Assembly: GCF_026965555.1 (NCBI RefSeq)
Contig: NZ_CP114040.1
Coordinates: forward strand, 10,923,501-10,987,500
From: Nannocystis punicea
GTDB lineage: Bacteria; Myxococcota_A; Polyangia; Nannocystales; Nannocystaceae
Length of the DNA: 64,000 nt
Reading direction: 5' to 3'
Each line of letters opens with the position of its first letter. Position 1 is the first letter of the stretch. The position numbers and the translations under genes were made by a program. Shown here in pieces: positions 39,630-48,528 of this stretch. The notes beneath the pieces are model-generated. The model saw nothing but the letters and a program-made list of their open reading frames with translations. It made no database searches and was not told the origin of the DNA.

Positions 39630-41399
39630 TCACTGCGGCGGGATGCAGATCTCGCCGCCCTCGATCTGCGAGTTGGTGCGGAACGTGTTCAGCGACTGCC
39701 ACCACGGCTCTTCGAACTGCGGGATCTTGCCGTCCTCGCGCACGTTGGTGACGTGGTAGGTGTGCTGATTCCAGATCCGCCGCGGCTGGATCCACCGGTC
39801 CTCGATGTCGCGGATCACCTGCACCGTCGGCGCCGTCTGGTTGCCGCCGAAGCCCGCGTCGGAGACCACCACGATCTCGGCCGAGCCGTCGTTGTCGACG
39901 TCGGCGACGACCGGGTACTCGGCCAGCGTCCGGGCGCTGCGCGGCACGTTGAGCAGCGGCTTGCCCTGGCCGTCGAACACGTAGAGGTTGGCCTCGTCGG
40001 CGTACATCGCCTCGGCGACGCCGTTGCCGTCGAAGTCGAACGCGGTGCCGGCGGCCCAGCCGCTGGCGTCCTGGACCGGGGCGAGCCAGTTGACAGTCAG
40101 GTCGCCCTCGAACATCACGTACGAGTTGGACGCGCTGGTCGCCACCTCCGACACCTTGTCGCCGTCGAAGTCGTGGACGGTGCCGGGCCGGAACCACGAC
40201 GACCCGCCGCCGGGCTTCTGGTTCTGGTACTTGATCGCGCCGGTGTGCTCGAGCAGCGTCAGCCCGCTGCCGCTGTTGACCATGATCTCCGGCTCGGGGT
40301 CGGCGTCGAGGTTGGCGACCTGGGCGAAGCCCCGCTCGAGGTTCGGGTTCTGGAAGTAGACCGAGCCGTCGTGGTGGTACGCGCTGGGGCCGATCACCAC
40401 CTCGAGGTCGCCGTCGCCGTCGAGGTCGGCCGCGACCGTGGTGAAGTTCTCGGCGTACTGGTTCTCGGGCAGGGTCACCACCGTCTGGCCGTTGTGGTCG
40501 ATGATCAGCTTGTCCATGCTGATCTCGACGTCGCCGTCGTTGTCGAGGTCGGCGAGGGTGATCGCGCCGCCCTGGCTGTGCGAGACGCCGGTGTTGCCCT
40601 GCCACTTGACGGTGCCGTCGTGCTCGAACGCGATCGCGAACGACGGCCCGCCGAAGCCCGGCCCGGTGGCGGCGATGATCTCGGGCAAGCCGTCGTTGTC
40701 GATGTCGCCGATCGCCGGGTTGATCGACCACGTCAGCGCGACCGGGATCATGAAGTGCTGCGTGCCGGTCGCGCCGTCGAGCACGTAGATGTGGCCGTCG
40801 TTGGGGAACTGGGTCACCATCACGATCACGTCCGGCGTGTCGCACAGGTCGATCTCGCCGTCGTTGTTGTCGTCGGTCAGGTTGGCCACCAGCGGCGTCA
40901 CCAGCGACTCCTTCTCCAGCCCCGGCCCGTTCCAGCTCCACTGGATGTCGGGCTCGAACGCGTCGGGCGGCGCCTCCATCGTGCAGTCGCCGACCCCGCC
41001 CATGTCGTCGTCGGTCGCCTTGCACTGGTCGACCGGAGCGCCGGTGGTGCTCGTCGACTCCGTGTCCCCGCCGAGGTCGAACTTGGCCCCCGTGGTCCCG
41101 TCGCTCTCGCTGCTCGGCATCGACGTGCCGGTCGTCTCGCTCACGCCCGTGGTGCCGGTCGTCGACGTCGTCGACGTCGTCGGCTCGCCGGTCGCGCTGT
41201 CGGTGCCCGTGCCCTGCTCGGTGTCGGTCCCGGTGGCGCTGTCGCTGACGCCGGTCGTCGGCGTCGTCATCGACGCGCCAGTCATGGTCGCGCCGGTCTG
41301 GCTGACTCCCCCCTGCGTCGCCGTGGTGCCGCCGTCGTCGCCGCAGGCCGCGAGCAGGAGGAACATCGTCACCGGGAGCAAGCGAGTCGAAGTGCGCAT
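39630..41399 (-). CDS. FG-GAP/VCBS-repeat lipoprotein
   Basis: 589 aa from the ATG at 41399. Lipobox TMFLLLAAC, followed by a very long Thr/Ser/Gly tether of about 110 residues. The ectodomain has FG-GAP/VCBS-type repeats with calcium-loop motifs: LTDDNNDGEIDLCDTPDV, DIDNDGLPEII, DLDNDGDVEIS, DLDGDGDLEVVIG, NLDADPEPEIMV, DFDGDKVSEVA, DFDGNGVAEAM and DVDNDGSAEIVVV. This is an eight-fold propeller-like array. The C-terminal module RRIWNQHTYHVTNVREDG is often seen at the end of such myxobacterial proteins. It is surface-anchored; no ligand is known. Confidence 0.9.
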   Translation of the reverse strand: MRTSTRLLPVTMFLLLAACGDDGGTTATQGGVSQTGATMTGASMTTPTTGVSDSATGTDTEQGTGTDSATGEPTTSTTSTTGTTGVSETTGTSMPSSESDGTTGAKFDLGGDTESTSTTGAPVDQCKATDDDMGGVGDCTMEAPPDAFEPDIQWSWNGPGLEKESLVTPLVANLTDDNNDGEIDLCDTPDVIVMVTQFPNDGHIYVLDGATGTQHFMIPVALTWSINPAIGDIDNDGLPEIIAATGPGFGGPSFAIAFEHDGTVKWQGNTGVSHSQGGAITLADLDNDGDVEISMDKLIIDHNGQTVVTLPENQYAENFTTVAADLDGDGDLEVVIGPSAYHHDGSVYFQNPNLERGFAQVANLDADPEPEIMVNSGSGLTLLEHTGAIKYQNQKPGGGSSWFRPGTVHDFDGDKVSEVATSASNSYVMFEGDLTVNWLAPVQDASGWAAGTAFDFDGNGVAEAMYADEANLYVFDGQGKPLLNVPRSARTLAEYPVVADVDNDGSAEIVVVSDAGFGGNQTAPTVQVIRDIEDRWIQPRRIWNQHTYHVTNVREDGKIPQFEEPWWQSLNTFRTNSQIEGGEICIPPQ

Positions 41400-41744
41400 C
41401 GGCGGCGACGATACGCCGTCCTGCCGGCCGCGACCAGATGGACTCACCTGTCCCAAGGGCCATTGTCTCGAATTCGCCCGCGCGCCGCTGCCATCGACGT
41501 CCGCGCTCGCACGACACTCGCGAATCCACGTGTGACCAGGACGAGCGACGAAGCTGCGATTCCTCGTGACCGCGCGCCTGCGATCGACCGGGGCCGCTCG
41601 CCGCACGCGCGTCCGTGGAGCTCCGCGCCCACGACCGGGCCCGCCTGGCCCGCGTTCGCCGTGCTCCCCGGACGCACGGGGCGCCGGCGAACGTGCGCGC
41701 GTTGCCAGACAGCGGGGTCCGGCGGCAACATCACCGCGCCCACG
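41400..41744. other. Divergent intergenic region
   Basis: It separates the leftward FG-GAP lipoprotein gene from the rightward gene at 41745. It contains the TATCGT hexamer and a weak palindrome-family match, CCTGTCCCAAGGGCCATTG, near 41448. I see no gene and no clear rightward promoter. Confidence 0.4.
41408..41413 (-). promoter_or_regulatory. TATCGT -10-like hexamer
   Basis: TATCGT on the minus strand, 8 nt before the ATG at 41399, the same hexamer as in front of the gene at 37799. Confidence 0.45.
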
Positions 41745-42881
41745 ATGCCGCCGCCGATCCCGCTCGTCCGCACCGCCTCGCTCACCCTCGGCCGCGCCAA
41801 ACGCGACGGACGCTCGTGGATCGTCGCCCGCTCGGTCGGGCCGCGCGACGTCCTCGCCCAGCACTCGAAGGACAGCGGCGTCAAGCACGACGCAGTGTGG
41901 ATGCCGGAGGACCAGATCTTCGACGTCGAGGTGCAGACGAGCGGAGGCTCGGCGCTGCTGCGCTTCCTCGGCAGCTTTCACCGCACCTGCGGCTGGGACG
42001 AGCCGGCCAACACGCGGCGGATCGGCCCGCTGAGCTTCGCCGAGGCCGACGAGGCCGCAGCGGCCGTCCGCGAGGCGCTCGCGCTCCCCCGCGTCCCGCT
42101 CGACGTCGACGCGGCGACGCTCGCCGCGGAGCCGGCGAGGTACTCGCGGCAGTTCGTGCGCACCCTCGGCGTGTGGACCGTCGGGCTCGAGCAGTCGACG
42201 TTCGCCGGCGCGTGGCTGCGGCCGGCCGACGCGGCGCGACACCTCGGGGGCCCGGGGCGCATGGACGCGAGCGCGTGGCGGGTGACCGGGTGGTTCGAGG
42301 CCGGCGAGAGGGGCCCGCTGCAGGGCTTCGGCCACCTGGGCATGAGCCGCAGCGAGCTGCTCGCCTGCGCGATGGAGCCCTCCGCCGCCGTCCCGCTCGC
42401 CGACGCGCTGCGCGAGCTCCACAACAACGGCCTGGCGAAGGACCTCGACGTCGCCGCGTGTCGCCGCCTGCTCGCCGACGAGGGCGCGGGGCCCGAGACG
42501 ATGACCCGCGACGACGCGCTGGCGATGCTGCACCGCCACTACGCCGGCGAGGAGGACCTCGTGTCGCGCAGCGAGGCGGCGCTGGCCGACGGTGTATTCG
42601 TCGCGCGCCAGCTCCACGACGAAGACGAAGCAGTCGTGCGCGCCGCGGTCACGGCCCTGGCGGCCCGCCACGGCGCGTCGGAGCTCGAGCTCGACGACCC
42701 CGGCGACTGGGACGCGATCGCCGAGGCATTGACGGCCGCGCTGCGCCGCGCGGGCCACAAGACCGAGGCAGTCCTGCCGCCGCTCGGCGCGACCCACGGG
42801 CTCGTGGCGATCCGCGACCGCGTGTCGGGCGGCCCGCTGCGCCTGTTCGCCGGCGCGCTCGACCTCCGCTCGCAGCGCTGA
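41745..42881 (+). CDS. Protein of unknown function with a GFGHLGMS motif
   Basis: 378 aa from the ATG at 41745; earlier in-frame starts would read through antisense of the lipoprotein promoter. No signal peptide or membrane helix, so cytoplasmic. The N-terminal half has strands with a long segment WFEAGERGPLQGFGHLGMSR, and the C-terminal half is helical (DDALAMLHRHYAGEEDLV, DEAVVRAAVTALAARHG). The block GFGHLGMS-x-x-E is repeated in the protein encoded by the next gene on the opposite strand (43039-43593), so the two share a small domain. I do not recognise the family. Confidence 0.7.
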   Translation: MPPPIPLVRTASLTLGRAKRDGRSWIVARSVGPRDVLAQHSKDSGVKHDAVWMPEDQIFDVEVQTSGGSALLRFLGSFHRTCGWDEPANTRRIGPLSFAEADEAAAAVREALALPRVPLDVDAATLAAEPARYSRQFVRTLGVWTVGLEQSTFAGAWLRPADAARHLGGPGRMDASAWRVTGWFEAGERGPLQGFGHLGMSRSELLACAMEPSAAVPLADALRELHNNGLAKDLDVAACRRLLADEGAGPETMTRDDALAMLHRHYAGEEDLVSRSEAALADGVFVARQLHDEDEAVVRAAVTALAARHGASELELDDPGDWDAIAEALTAALRRAGHKTEAVLPPLGATHGLVAIRDRVSGGPLRLFAGALDLRSQR

Positions 42882-42883
42882 CC

Positions 42884-43035
42884 TGCGCTCACGCTGCGCG
42901 AGAGCGATGCTCTTCGCGCGGCTCCGGTGATGCTTCTGCGTTCACTCGCGCACGAGAGTGATGCGCCCCTCGCCGCACTCGGCGATGCTCCTGCGCTCAC
43001 CCGGCGCGCGGGAGCGATGCTCCCCGCGTCCGCGA
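42884..43035. repeat. Degenerate tandem repeat of 52-55 bp
   Basis: Three units begin CTGCGYTCAC at 42884, 42936 and 42991, and each contains GAGMGTGATG- or GAGCGATGCTC-type blocks. They lie between two convergent genes that lack the CATG palindromes. Conservation is only partial. Confidence 0.55.
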
Positions 43036-43038
43036 AGC

Positions 43039-43593
43039 TCACGACGAAGCGGCCTCGTCGTCGCTCTGTATTATCAAAAACTCCGCCTCGTGGATGCGGA
43101 ACTCGCCCCAGCTCATGCCGAGGTGGCCGAAACCGGGCAGGTTCTTGCTCGAGCCCTGCGCTCGCGGGAACACCCACAGGCCGGCGGCGCGCACCTTGTG
43201 CCGGCCGCGACCCGGCGACGCGATGCCGTTCACGCCGACTGCGTGGGCCGGCCCGATCGACGAGTACTCGAACCCGATCCCCCACCACGCGACCACGCGG
43301 ATGGTCTTGCCGTGCCACGCTTCCGGCGCCTCGCACAGCATCTCCTCGGTCACCTCGACCGCGCTCGCCGGCTCGAAGACGTAGGCCTTTACCAGGCGTC
43401 CGGCCGCGATCACCAGCTCCTGATCGGGGTCCGGCCGGGACTTCCGCGGCGCCTGCTCCTTGTTCTTCAACCCCTCGTCGTACCGCCGCTGGTGCTGGAG
43501 CGCGGCTCGCAGCCCGAGCACGAACGCCGGCACGACGACGAGCAGGACCACTGCGAGGACGACGAGCGCGGACGACACGACTCGAGACTCCAC
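43039..43593 (-). CDS. Membrane-anchored protein sharing the GFGHLGMS motif
   Basis: 184 aa from the GTG at 43593. A single N-terminal transmembrane helix (SSALVVLAVVLLVVVPAFVL) is followed by a positively charged linker and a soluble domain with KTIRVVAWWGIGFEYSS, AGLWVFPRAQGSS and PGFGHLGMSWGEFRIHEAE. The topology suggests an anchored domain inside or outside the inner membrane. The GFGHLGMS block ties it to the convergent neighbour at 41745. It faces the large gene at 43657 with 63 bp between divergent starts. Function unknown. Confidence 0.7.
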   Translation of the reverse strand: MESRVVSSALVVLAVVLLVVVPAFVLGLRAALQHQRRYDEGLKNKEQAPRKSRPDPDQELVIAAGRLVKAYVFEPASAVEVTEEMLCEAPEAWHGKTIRVVAWWGIGFEYSSIGPAHAVGVNGIASPGRGRHKVRAAGLWVFPRAQGSSKNLPGFGHLGMSWGEFRIHEAEFLIIQSDDEAASS

Positions 43594-43656
43594 GAAGATG
43601 GTCCGCGCGCGCAAGTCGACCCGCGGACGCTCCGGTGATTGTGTTCTACTCCGCCC

Positions 43657-45987
43657 ATGTCGACCAGCTACCGGGCCGCGTTCATCGTCCGCGACTTCGC
43701 GCCCACGCGCCGCGACGAGCTCGAGCGCCTCGTCTGCGCGGCCTTGCTCGACTGGGGCCTCGGGCCGCGGGACGTCCTGTGGTCGCGCAGCTCGAGCGTG
43801 CTGGTCGCCTTCGTCGACGACGTCGTGATGAGCGCGGGGACCGACCTCGACGCCATCGAAGAGTCGGTCGTCGACGCGGCCATGAGCGCGGACGCGATCG
43901 TCACCGTCGAATGGTGCCACGAGAGCACCTTCGTCCCTGACGACGGCCTCTTCGAGGTCGCCAGCGTCCACCTCGAGCCATTCGACGAGCGCGCAGTCGT
44001 CGGCGAATTCTTGCCGTGGCTCGCGGGCACGCGCGACCACGCGGCCGGGTTCGCCGCGCTCGCTCCGCTCGTCCACGCCGCCCGGTCCGCCCGCGCCCAC
44101 GGCCAAGTCGTTGCGCGCGCAGCGACCCTGCGCGCCCTCGCTGCCGCCCACGCCTGGTCGACGCGCGCGCCGCTACGCCTCGTGCGGATCGCCGACAGCC
44201 ACACACCGAGGGTCCGCGAGCAGCTGTTCCGCCTCCTCGGCCCCGACCGCCCGCCCGCCGCGCTCCTGGCCGCATTGCCGGCCGGCGACGCCGCGTGGCC
44301 GGGGTGGGTGTGGTCCCACGCCGCGCTCGGCGAGCGCCTCGCTGACCGAGAATCACTCGATCCCGAGCTCGCGCAGGCGCTCGCGACCATCCACGCCCGC
44401 GGCCTCGGCGTCGTGATCGACCTCGAGCTCCACTGGCCGCCCCGAGGCCGCGACTTCGTCGACGCGCCACTCCCCATCGACGAGACCCCCTTCCGCGCGG
44501 CCGCCGAGCGTGGCCTGCGAGCCATCGGCGACCCCGGCGTCCTCGAGCTCACCCACGTGCCGGGCCTCGCCTGCCCGCGCCCCGCGGTCCGTTACGGCGG
44601 CGATCCTCACCCGCTCCCGGTCTCGAGCCCCGGCGACTTCGCCGCCCTCTCCACCGATCTGCATGAGCTCTACTGGCGATGGGTCCAGCCCGACTGGGAG
44701 CTCGCGCTCGTGCGCTCGCAGTTCCCGTACGTCGGTCGCGGCTTCCGCCTCGACCTCGTGTCGTCTCGCTGGGGCCGCGACGCGATCCGCGGCGTCCTCC
44801 GTGCCACCTTCGCCGCGCACGAGCCCGAGGAGCGCCCCTTGCTCGTGCCGCGCGCGCTCCTCGACGGCGTGCTCGTCGCGGACGAGTGGCACCTCGCGCC
44901 GCTCGCCGTCGACGCGCCGCGGATCGACGCCTGGCGCGAAGCGCTGGCCCGGGCCGACGCCGACGACCTGCGGGCGGATCACGTCGCCTGGTCGTTCGTG
45001 CGGCCCGAGGACGAGCGAGGGCCGACGCGGCCGATCGAGCGGCACGAGCTGCCCTGCGCGTCGGTGAAGGCGCGCCACCTCGATCGTCTCGTGCTCAGCG
45101 ACGCTCACCCGGAGAGCACCTGGGTGATCGACACCGCCGCCGCACCGCTCGGCATCGTCGCGATCGACGGCCTGTTCCTCCACAGCGCGGACATCGACGC
45201 CCGCGGCACCCTGCACGCGCTCGCCCGCCGCGCCGGCGAGACCCGTCTGCACGTCGGCAAGTTGGAGCTCGACGGTCCGCTCGACGGCCTCGCCGCGCGA
45301 CCCTTCCGCGCCAGCCGCATCGATCCCGGCAGCGAGGCCCGGATCTTGCGCCGCCTCGGTGACCGCTCCCTCCTCGCCGCGGACTACGCCCGCCCGGGCG
45401 CCGAGCCGCGCTGGAGCGACGGCACTCCGCTCGCGCTACCCACGAGCGACCGCCCGCTCCCCACCTCGTTCGAGGCCCGCATCTTCCGCGACGGATCGGC
45501 CCTCCTGGTCGTCGGCGGGCGCGCGCACCGACTGGTGTGGACCGACGACGCTCCGCACGCGACCCTCCTGCCCCTCGACCCGCTCGACGTGGAGCGCCCC
45601 TTCGACGCCCCGCCCGCCGTCCTCGACGACGACGGCGACGGCCTGCTCCTGCTGGTGGATCGCCGGCTCTGTCGCCTGCGCAGCGACGGCGCGCTCGCGC
45701 GGCTGTTCCCCGAGGTGGAGAACATCATGACTCTGGCGCGCGGCCCCGGCGACGCCGTGATCGTCAGTCAGGGCGACGATGTGGACGGCGACGTCGCCAA
45801 GGTGCTGTGGCTGGCGACCGGCGAGGTCTCGCGCCTGCGCCCGGAGCTCCTCGACCTGCGCGGCTCCGCGACCTTCGCCTGCTTCCTCGCCGCGCGCTTC
45901 GCCCTGTGGTGCCAGTTCCACCGCGACGTCCGCGTCGTCCCCTGGGAGCTCGTCGAGCGCCTGCCGCGGACTCGACATGGTCTATAA
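43657..45987 (+). CDS. Large cytoplasmic protein of unknown function
   Basis: 776 aa from the ATG at 43657, no signal or membrane segment. The N-terminal about 90 residues (AAFIVRDFAPTRRDELERLV) look like a small alpha/beta domain. The middle is a long mixed region with HELYWRWVQPDWELALVR and GRGFRLDLVSSRWGRDAI. The last 200 residues contain short strands (SALLVVGGRAHRLVW, DGDGLLLLVDRRLCRL, DAVIVSQGDDVDGDVA) that suggest a propeller-like C-terminus. No known enzyme motif is visible. It has no Shine-Dalgarno site. Its stop codon TAA lies in a palindrome cluster shared with the convergent RidA gene. Confidence 0.75.
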   Translation: MSTSYRAAFIVRDFAPTRRDELERLVCAALLDWGLGPRDVLWSRSSSVLVAFVDDVVMSAGTDLDAIEESVVDAAMSADAIVTVEWCHESTFVPDDGLFEVASVHLEPFDERAVVGEFLPWLAGTRDHAAGFAALAPLVHAARSARAHGQVVARAATLRALAAAHAWSTRAPLRLVRIADSHTPRVREQLFRLLGPDRPPAALLAALPAGDAAWPGWVWSHAALGERLADRESLDPELAQALATIHARGLGVVIDLELHWPPRGRDFVDAPLPIDETPFRAAAERGLRAIGDPGVLELTHVPGLACPRPAVRYGGDPHPLPVSSPGDFAALSTDLHELYWRWVQPDWELALVRSQFPYVGRGFRLDLVSSRWGRDAIRGVLRATFAAHEPEERPLLVPRALLDGVLVADEWHLAPLAVDAPRIDAWREALARADADDLRADHVAWSFVRPEDERGPTRPIERHELPCASVKARHLDRLVLSDAHPESTWVIDTAAAPLGIVAIDGLFLHSADIDARGTLHALARRAGETRLHVGKLELDGPLDGLAARPFRASRIDPGSEARILRRLGDRSLLAADYARPGAEPRWSDGTPLALPTSDRPLPTSFEARIFRDGSALLVVGGRAHRLVWTDDAPHATLLPLDPLDVERPFDAPPAVLDDDGDGLLLLVDRRLCRLRSDGALARLFPEVENIMTLARGPGDAVIVSQGDDVDGDVAKVLWLATGEVSRLRPELLDLRGSATFACFLAARFALWCQFHRDVRVVPWELVERLPRTRHGL

Positions 45988-46036
45988 AACATGCCCGCGA
46001 GGACATGCCTGAACGGGCATGCCCTGAAAGACATGC
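45974..46036. repeat. CATG palindrome cluster between convergent genes
   Basis: Units GACATGGTCTATAAAACATG, GCCCGCGAGGACATGC and GAACGGGCATGCCCTGAAAG are strung together. Stop codon TAA (45985-45987) of the large gene is inside, and the RidA stop codon is 8 bp beyond. Confidence 0.8.
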
Positions 46037-46043
46037 GCCCCAA

Positions 46044-46448
46044 TCATCCCACCGGCGCGAACACGTCGGCTTCGATCTCGATCAGCATCGCCGGGTCGAT
46101 CAGCCGCCGGACCTCGACCATCGTCGTCGTCGGCCGGTGCTCCCCGAAGAATTCGGCGTGCGCGCGCCCGTACTCGGCCCAGCGGGCGATGTCGGTCACG
46201 AACATCCGCGTCCGCACGATCCGCGTGCGGTCGGTCCCGAACGGCCGCAGCGCCCGCTCGATCAGCTCGAGGCAGCGCCGCGCCTGCGCGTACGCGTCGC
46301 CCGGCGCGAACACCCCGCCGCCGTCCTCGTCGACCGGCGCCGTACCTGTCACGAAGACCATGTCGCCCGCCCGCAGCGCCCGGCAGTAGCCGACCTGCTG
46401 CTCCCACGGCGCGCGCGAGTAGACCCGCTCGAAGTCTGTCTGGCTCAC
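46044..46448 (-). CDS. RidA/YjgF-family enamine/imine deaminase
   Basis: 134 aa, GTG start at 46448 overlapping the upstream stop codon (GTGA). The fold is recognised by GYCRALRAGDMVFVTGTAPV, the strand-helix ARRCLELIERALRPFGTD, the RIVRTRMFVTDI segment holding the substrate-binding Arg, and the closing EIEADVFAP. RidA proteins are trimers that hydrolyse reactive 2-aminoacrylate and other imines in the cytosol. It is translationally coupled to the ferritin-like gene. Confidence 0.92.
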   Translation of the reverse strand: MSQTDFERVYSRAPWEQQVGYCRALRAGDMVFVTGTAPVDEDGGGVFAPGDAYAQARRCLELIERALRPFGTDRTRIVRTRMFVTDIARWAEYGRAHAEFFGEHRPTTTMVEVRRLIDPAMLIEIEADVFAPVG

Positions 46449-47173
46449 GCCGCCACGCTAGCACGCCCGGGCGCGGCCGCGGCCACCCCGTCGGCGCACA
46501 CGCGGCGGCGCACCGCGACCACCAGCCCCCACAGCCGCCGCGGCGCCCCGTCGATCGCCAGCGCCCGCAGCGTCGGTCGGTGATCGATCAGCACCACCGC
46601 GCAGGCGGCCGCCGCGACCGCGAACCACGCCGCGCTGAAGAGCGCCCGCCGCCACGGCGACGCCGTCTGCAGGCGGAAGAACGCGCAGTGGAACTCGAGG
46701 TGGGCCTCCTCGTCGCCGCAGATCTCCCGCAGCACCTGGCCGATCGGACAGCCCCCCAGGCGCCCGGCGAGCAGGCCGTAGAAGCCGATGCCGATGACCT
46801 CGGCGGCCAGCAGCACCAGCAACTTCAACCGCAGGCCGAGCAGTCGGCGGCCGTGGACGAACAGGCGGTCGGTCCAGGCGGTCCGGCGCAGCGAGCCGCC
46901 GAGCGCTCGCACCATCGCCGCCAGGATCCGCGCGTGCCGGCCCTCCTCCTTGACGAACAGCTTCAGCGCCGCCCGGTAGTCGGCGTCGATTCCCCCCAGG
47001 CGCGAGCGCTCGATCTCTCGCACGATCCGGCCCTCCCCGCTCTCGCCGACCTGGAAGATCGCCAGCGACCGGCCGAGTGGCGCCCGCCAGGCCTCCGGCA
47101 CCCCCTCGGCGTCGATCGTCGGCAACGGCCTGCGGGCATTGTCTTCAAAGTGTCGTCTCCACGGGCTCCACAT
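46445..47173 (-). CDS. Ferritin-like di-iron protein with membrane segments
   Basis: 242 aa, ATG at 47173 with AGGAGG seven bases upstream. Two EExxH-type motifs, KEEGRHARIL (about 73-82) and DEEAHLEFH (about 152-160), are spaced as in the four-helix ferritin-like superfamily, so it probably binds two irons or a similar metal pair. Hydrophobic helices are present around LLGLRLKLLVLLAAEVIGIG and ALFSAAWFAVAAAACAVVLI, so it may lie in or at the inner membrane. Its stop codon overlaps the start of ridA. The exact subfamily (for example oxygenase or demethoxyubiquinone hydroxylase-like) is unclear. Confidence 0.72.
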   Translation of the reverse strand: MWSPWRRHFEDNARRPLPTIDAEGVPEAWRAPLGRSLAIFQVGESGEGRIVREIERSRLGGIDADYRAALKLFVKEEGRHARILAAMVRALGGSLRRTAWTDRLFVHGRRLLGLRLKLLVLLAAEVIGIGFYGLLAGRLGGCPIGQVLREICGDEEAHLEFHCAFFRLQTASPWRRALFSAAWFAVAAAACAVVLIDHRPTLRALAIDGAPRRLWGLVVAVRRRVCADGVAAAAPGRASVAA

Positions 47174-47392
47174 GCGAGCGCCTCCTGCGCTCGCTCATAC
47201 GCCCGCGGCCGGGCCGTTCCTGCCCGCCAACTCCGCGAACGGTCGCAACCGCGGGGCGAACGGTCGCGGCGCCGCGCCGCGCTCTCGACCGCGAGCGGAG
47301 CTCACTCCGTCGCGCATGCAGCGAACCGGCGCGCGCACCTTCGAGTCGCGCGCCCGTGGTCGCTCGCGGTCACTGCCGCGAGCGGCCGTCGC
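47174..47392. other. Intergenic region, nothing certain seen
   Basis: A stretch of 219 bp upstream of the ferritin-like gene and after the hydroxyacyl-CoA dehydrogenase gene. It contains two close copies of GCGAACGGTCGC near 47236 and 47258. I see no gene. Confidence 0.3.
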
Positions 47393-48256
47393 TCACCACT
47401 TATAAAAGCCTTCGCCCGACTTCTTGCCGAGCTTGCCGGCCGCGACCATCTCGCGGAGCAGCGCCGGCGGGCGGAAGTGGTCGCCCTGTTGCAGGTTGGC
47501 CGCCAGGTACTCGGCGATGTTGAGGCGGACGTCGAGGCCGACCAGGTCGGTCAGCTTGAGCGGGCCCATCGGGAAGCCGTAGCCGAGGCACATCGCCTTG
47601 TCGATGTCCTCCGCGGAGGCCACCTTCTCCTCGACCATGCGGATCGCCTCGAGGCCGATCACCAGGCCGAGGCGGCTGGTCGCAAAGCCAGGCGAGTCGC
47701 GGACCACGATGCAGTCCTTGCCGAGCTTCGCGCCCCAGGCCTGCACGGTCGCCAGCACCTCGGGCGAGGTCTGCTGACCGACCACGATCTCGAGCAGCTT
47801 CATCACGTGGACCGGGTTGAAGAAGTGCGTCCCGATCACGCGCTCCGGGTGCGGCAGCCCGGCCGCGATCGCGGTCACGCTGAGGGAGCTGGTGTTGGTC
47901 GCCAGCACCGCCGTGGTCGCCACGTGCGCCGCCACCTTCGTGAACAGCTCCTGCTTGAGCGCCAGCTTCTCGGGGACCGCCTCGACCACGAGGTCGGCGC
48001 CGGTGACGGCCGCCTCGAGGTCGCTCTCGCCGCGCAGGGCCGCCAGGGTGGCCGTCCGCTGGTCTTCGGTGACCTTGCCCTTGGCCACCCCGCCGTCGAG
48101 GTTGGCGCGGATCTTCGTCAGACCGGCCTCGACCAGGTCGGTGCGGACGTCGTAGAGGCGGGTCTGAAAGCCGGCGGCGGCGGCGACCTGGGCGATCCCG
48201 TGGCCCATGGTGCCGGCGCCGATCACGGCGACCGTGGAGATGGCGGACGCTGTCAT
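47393..48256 (-). CDS. hbd: 3-hydroxybutyryl-CoA / 3-hydroxyacyl-CoA dehydrogenase
   Basis: 287 aa, single-domain short form. The NAD-binding Rossmann motif is VAVIGAGTMGHGIAQ near the start, with Asp of the LYDVR strand. The catalytic His is in GTHFFNPVHVMKLLEIV (about 137-153), and Asn and Ser in ATNTSSLSVT. C-terminal dimer helices contain GFPMGPLKLTDLVGLDV and the last residues GEGFYKW match the family consensus. It oxidises 3-hydroxyacyl-CoA to 3-ketoacyl-CoA in beta-oxidation or butyrate/PHB pathways. It stands alone. A TATAAC hexamer 8 nt before the ATG may be its -10. Confidence 0.95.
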   Translation of the reverse strand: MTASAISTVAVIGAGTMGHGIAQVAAAAGFQTRLYDVRTDLVEAGLTKIRANLDGGVAKGKVTEDQRTATLAALRGESDLEAAVTGADLVVEAVPEKLALKQELFTKVAAHVATTAVLATNTSSLSVTAIAAGLPHPERVIGTHFFNPVHVMKLLEIVVGQQTSPEVLATVQAWGAKLGKDCIVVRDSPGFATSRLGLVIGLEAIRMVEEKVASAEDIDKAMCLGYGFPMGPLKLTDLVGLDVRLNIAEYLAANLQQGDHFRPPALLREMVAAGKLGKKSGEGFYKW

Positions 48257-48264
48257 GGCGCCGG

Positions 48265-48270
48265 GTTATA
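48265..48270 (-). promoter_or_regulatory. TATAAC -10-like hexamer
   Basis: TATAAC on the minus strand lies 8 nt before the ATG at 48256. It departs from TANNNT at the last base but keeps the spacing of the other leaderless starts. Confidence 0.4.
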
Positions 48271-48365
48271 GCCCGACCTCGCGCCCGCGAGCCCCGTGAA
48301 ACTCGCAGCCCTGCGTGAGGCGCGAACCCCTCCGGGTCCAGGCCCGCAGGCCATGGCGGCAGGAC

Positions 48366-48396
48366 CAAAAACAAAACGCCGAGGAGGTCCTCGGCG
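48366..48396 (-). terminator. Intrinsic terminator after tRNA-Leu
   Basis: On the minus strand, ACGCCGAGGA pairs with TCCTCGGCGT around a short loop and is followed by TTTTGTTTTT. It begins at the end of the tRNA-Leu CCA. Confidence 0.9.
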
Positions 48397-48481
<85 letters not shown>

Positions 48482-48528
48482 GTGGCTGTCGGCCTCCCCC
48501 TGGGTTCCCCAAGGGGAGGCGCTGTGTA

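Noticed and set aside
47230..47275. Repeated GCGAACGGTCGC blocks upstream of the ferritin-like gene, with a similar inverted block near 26430
   Set aside because: Only two or three short copies; too little to call an operator or repeat family without a genome-wide count.
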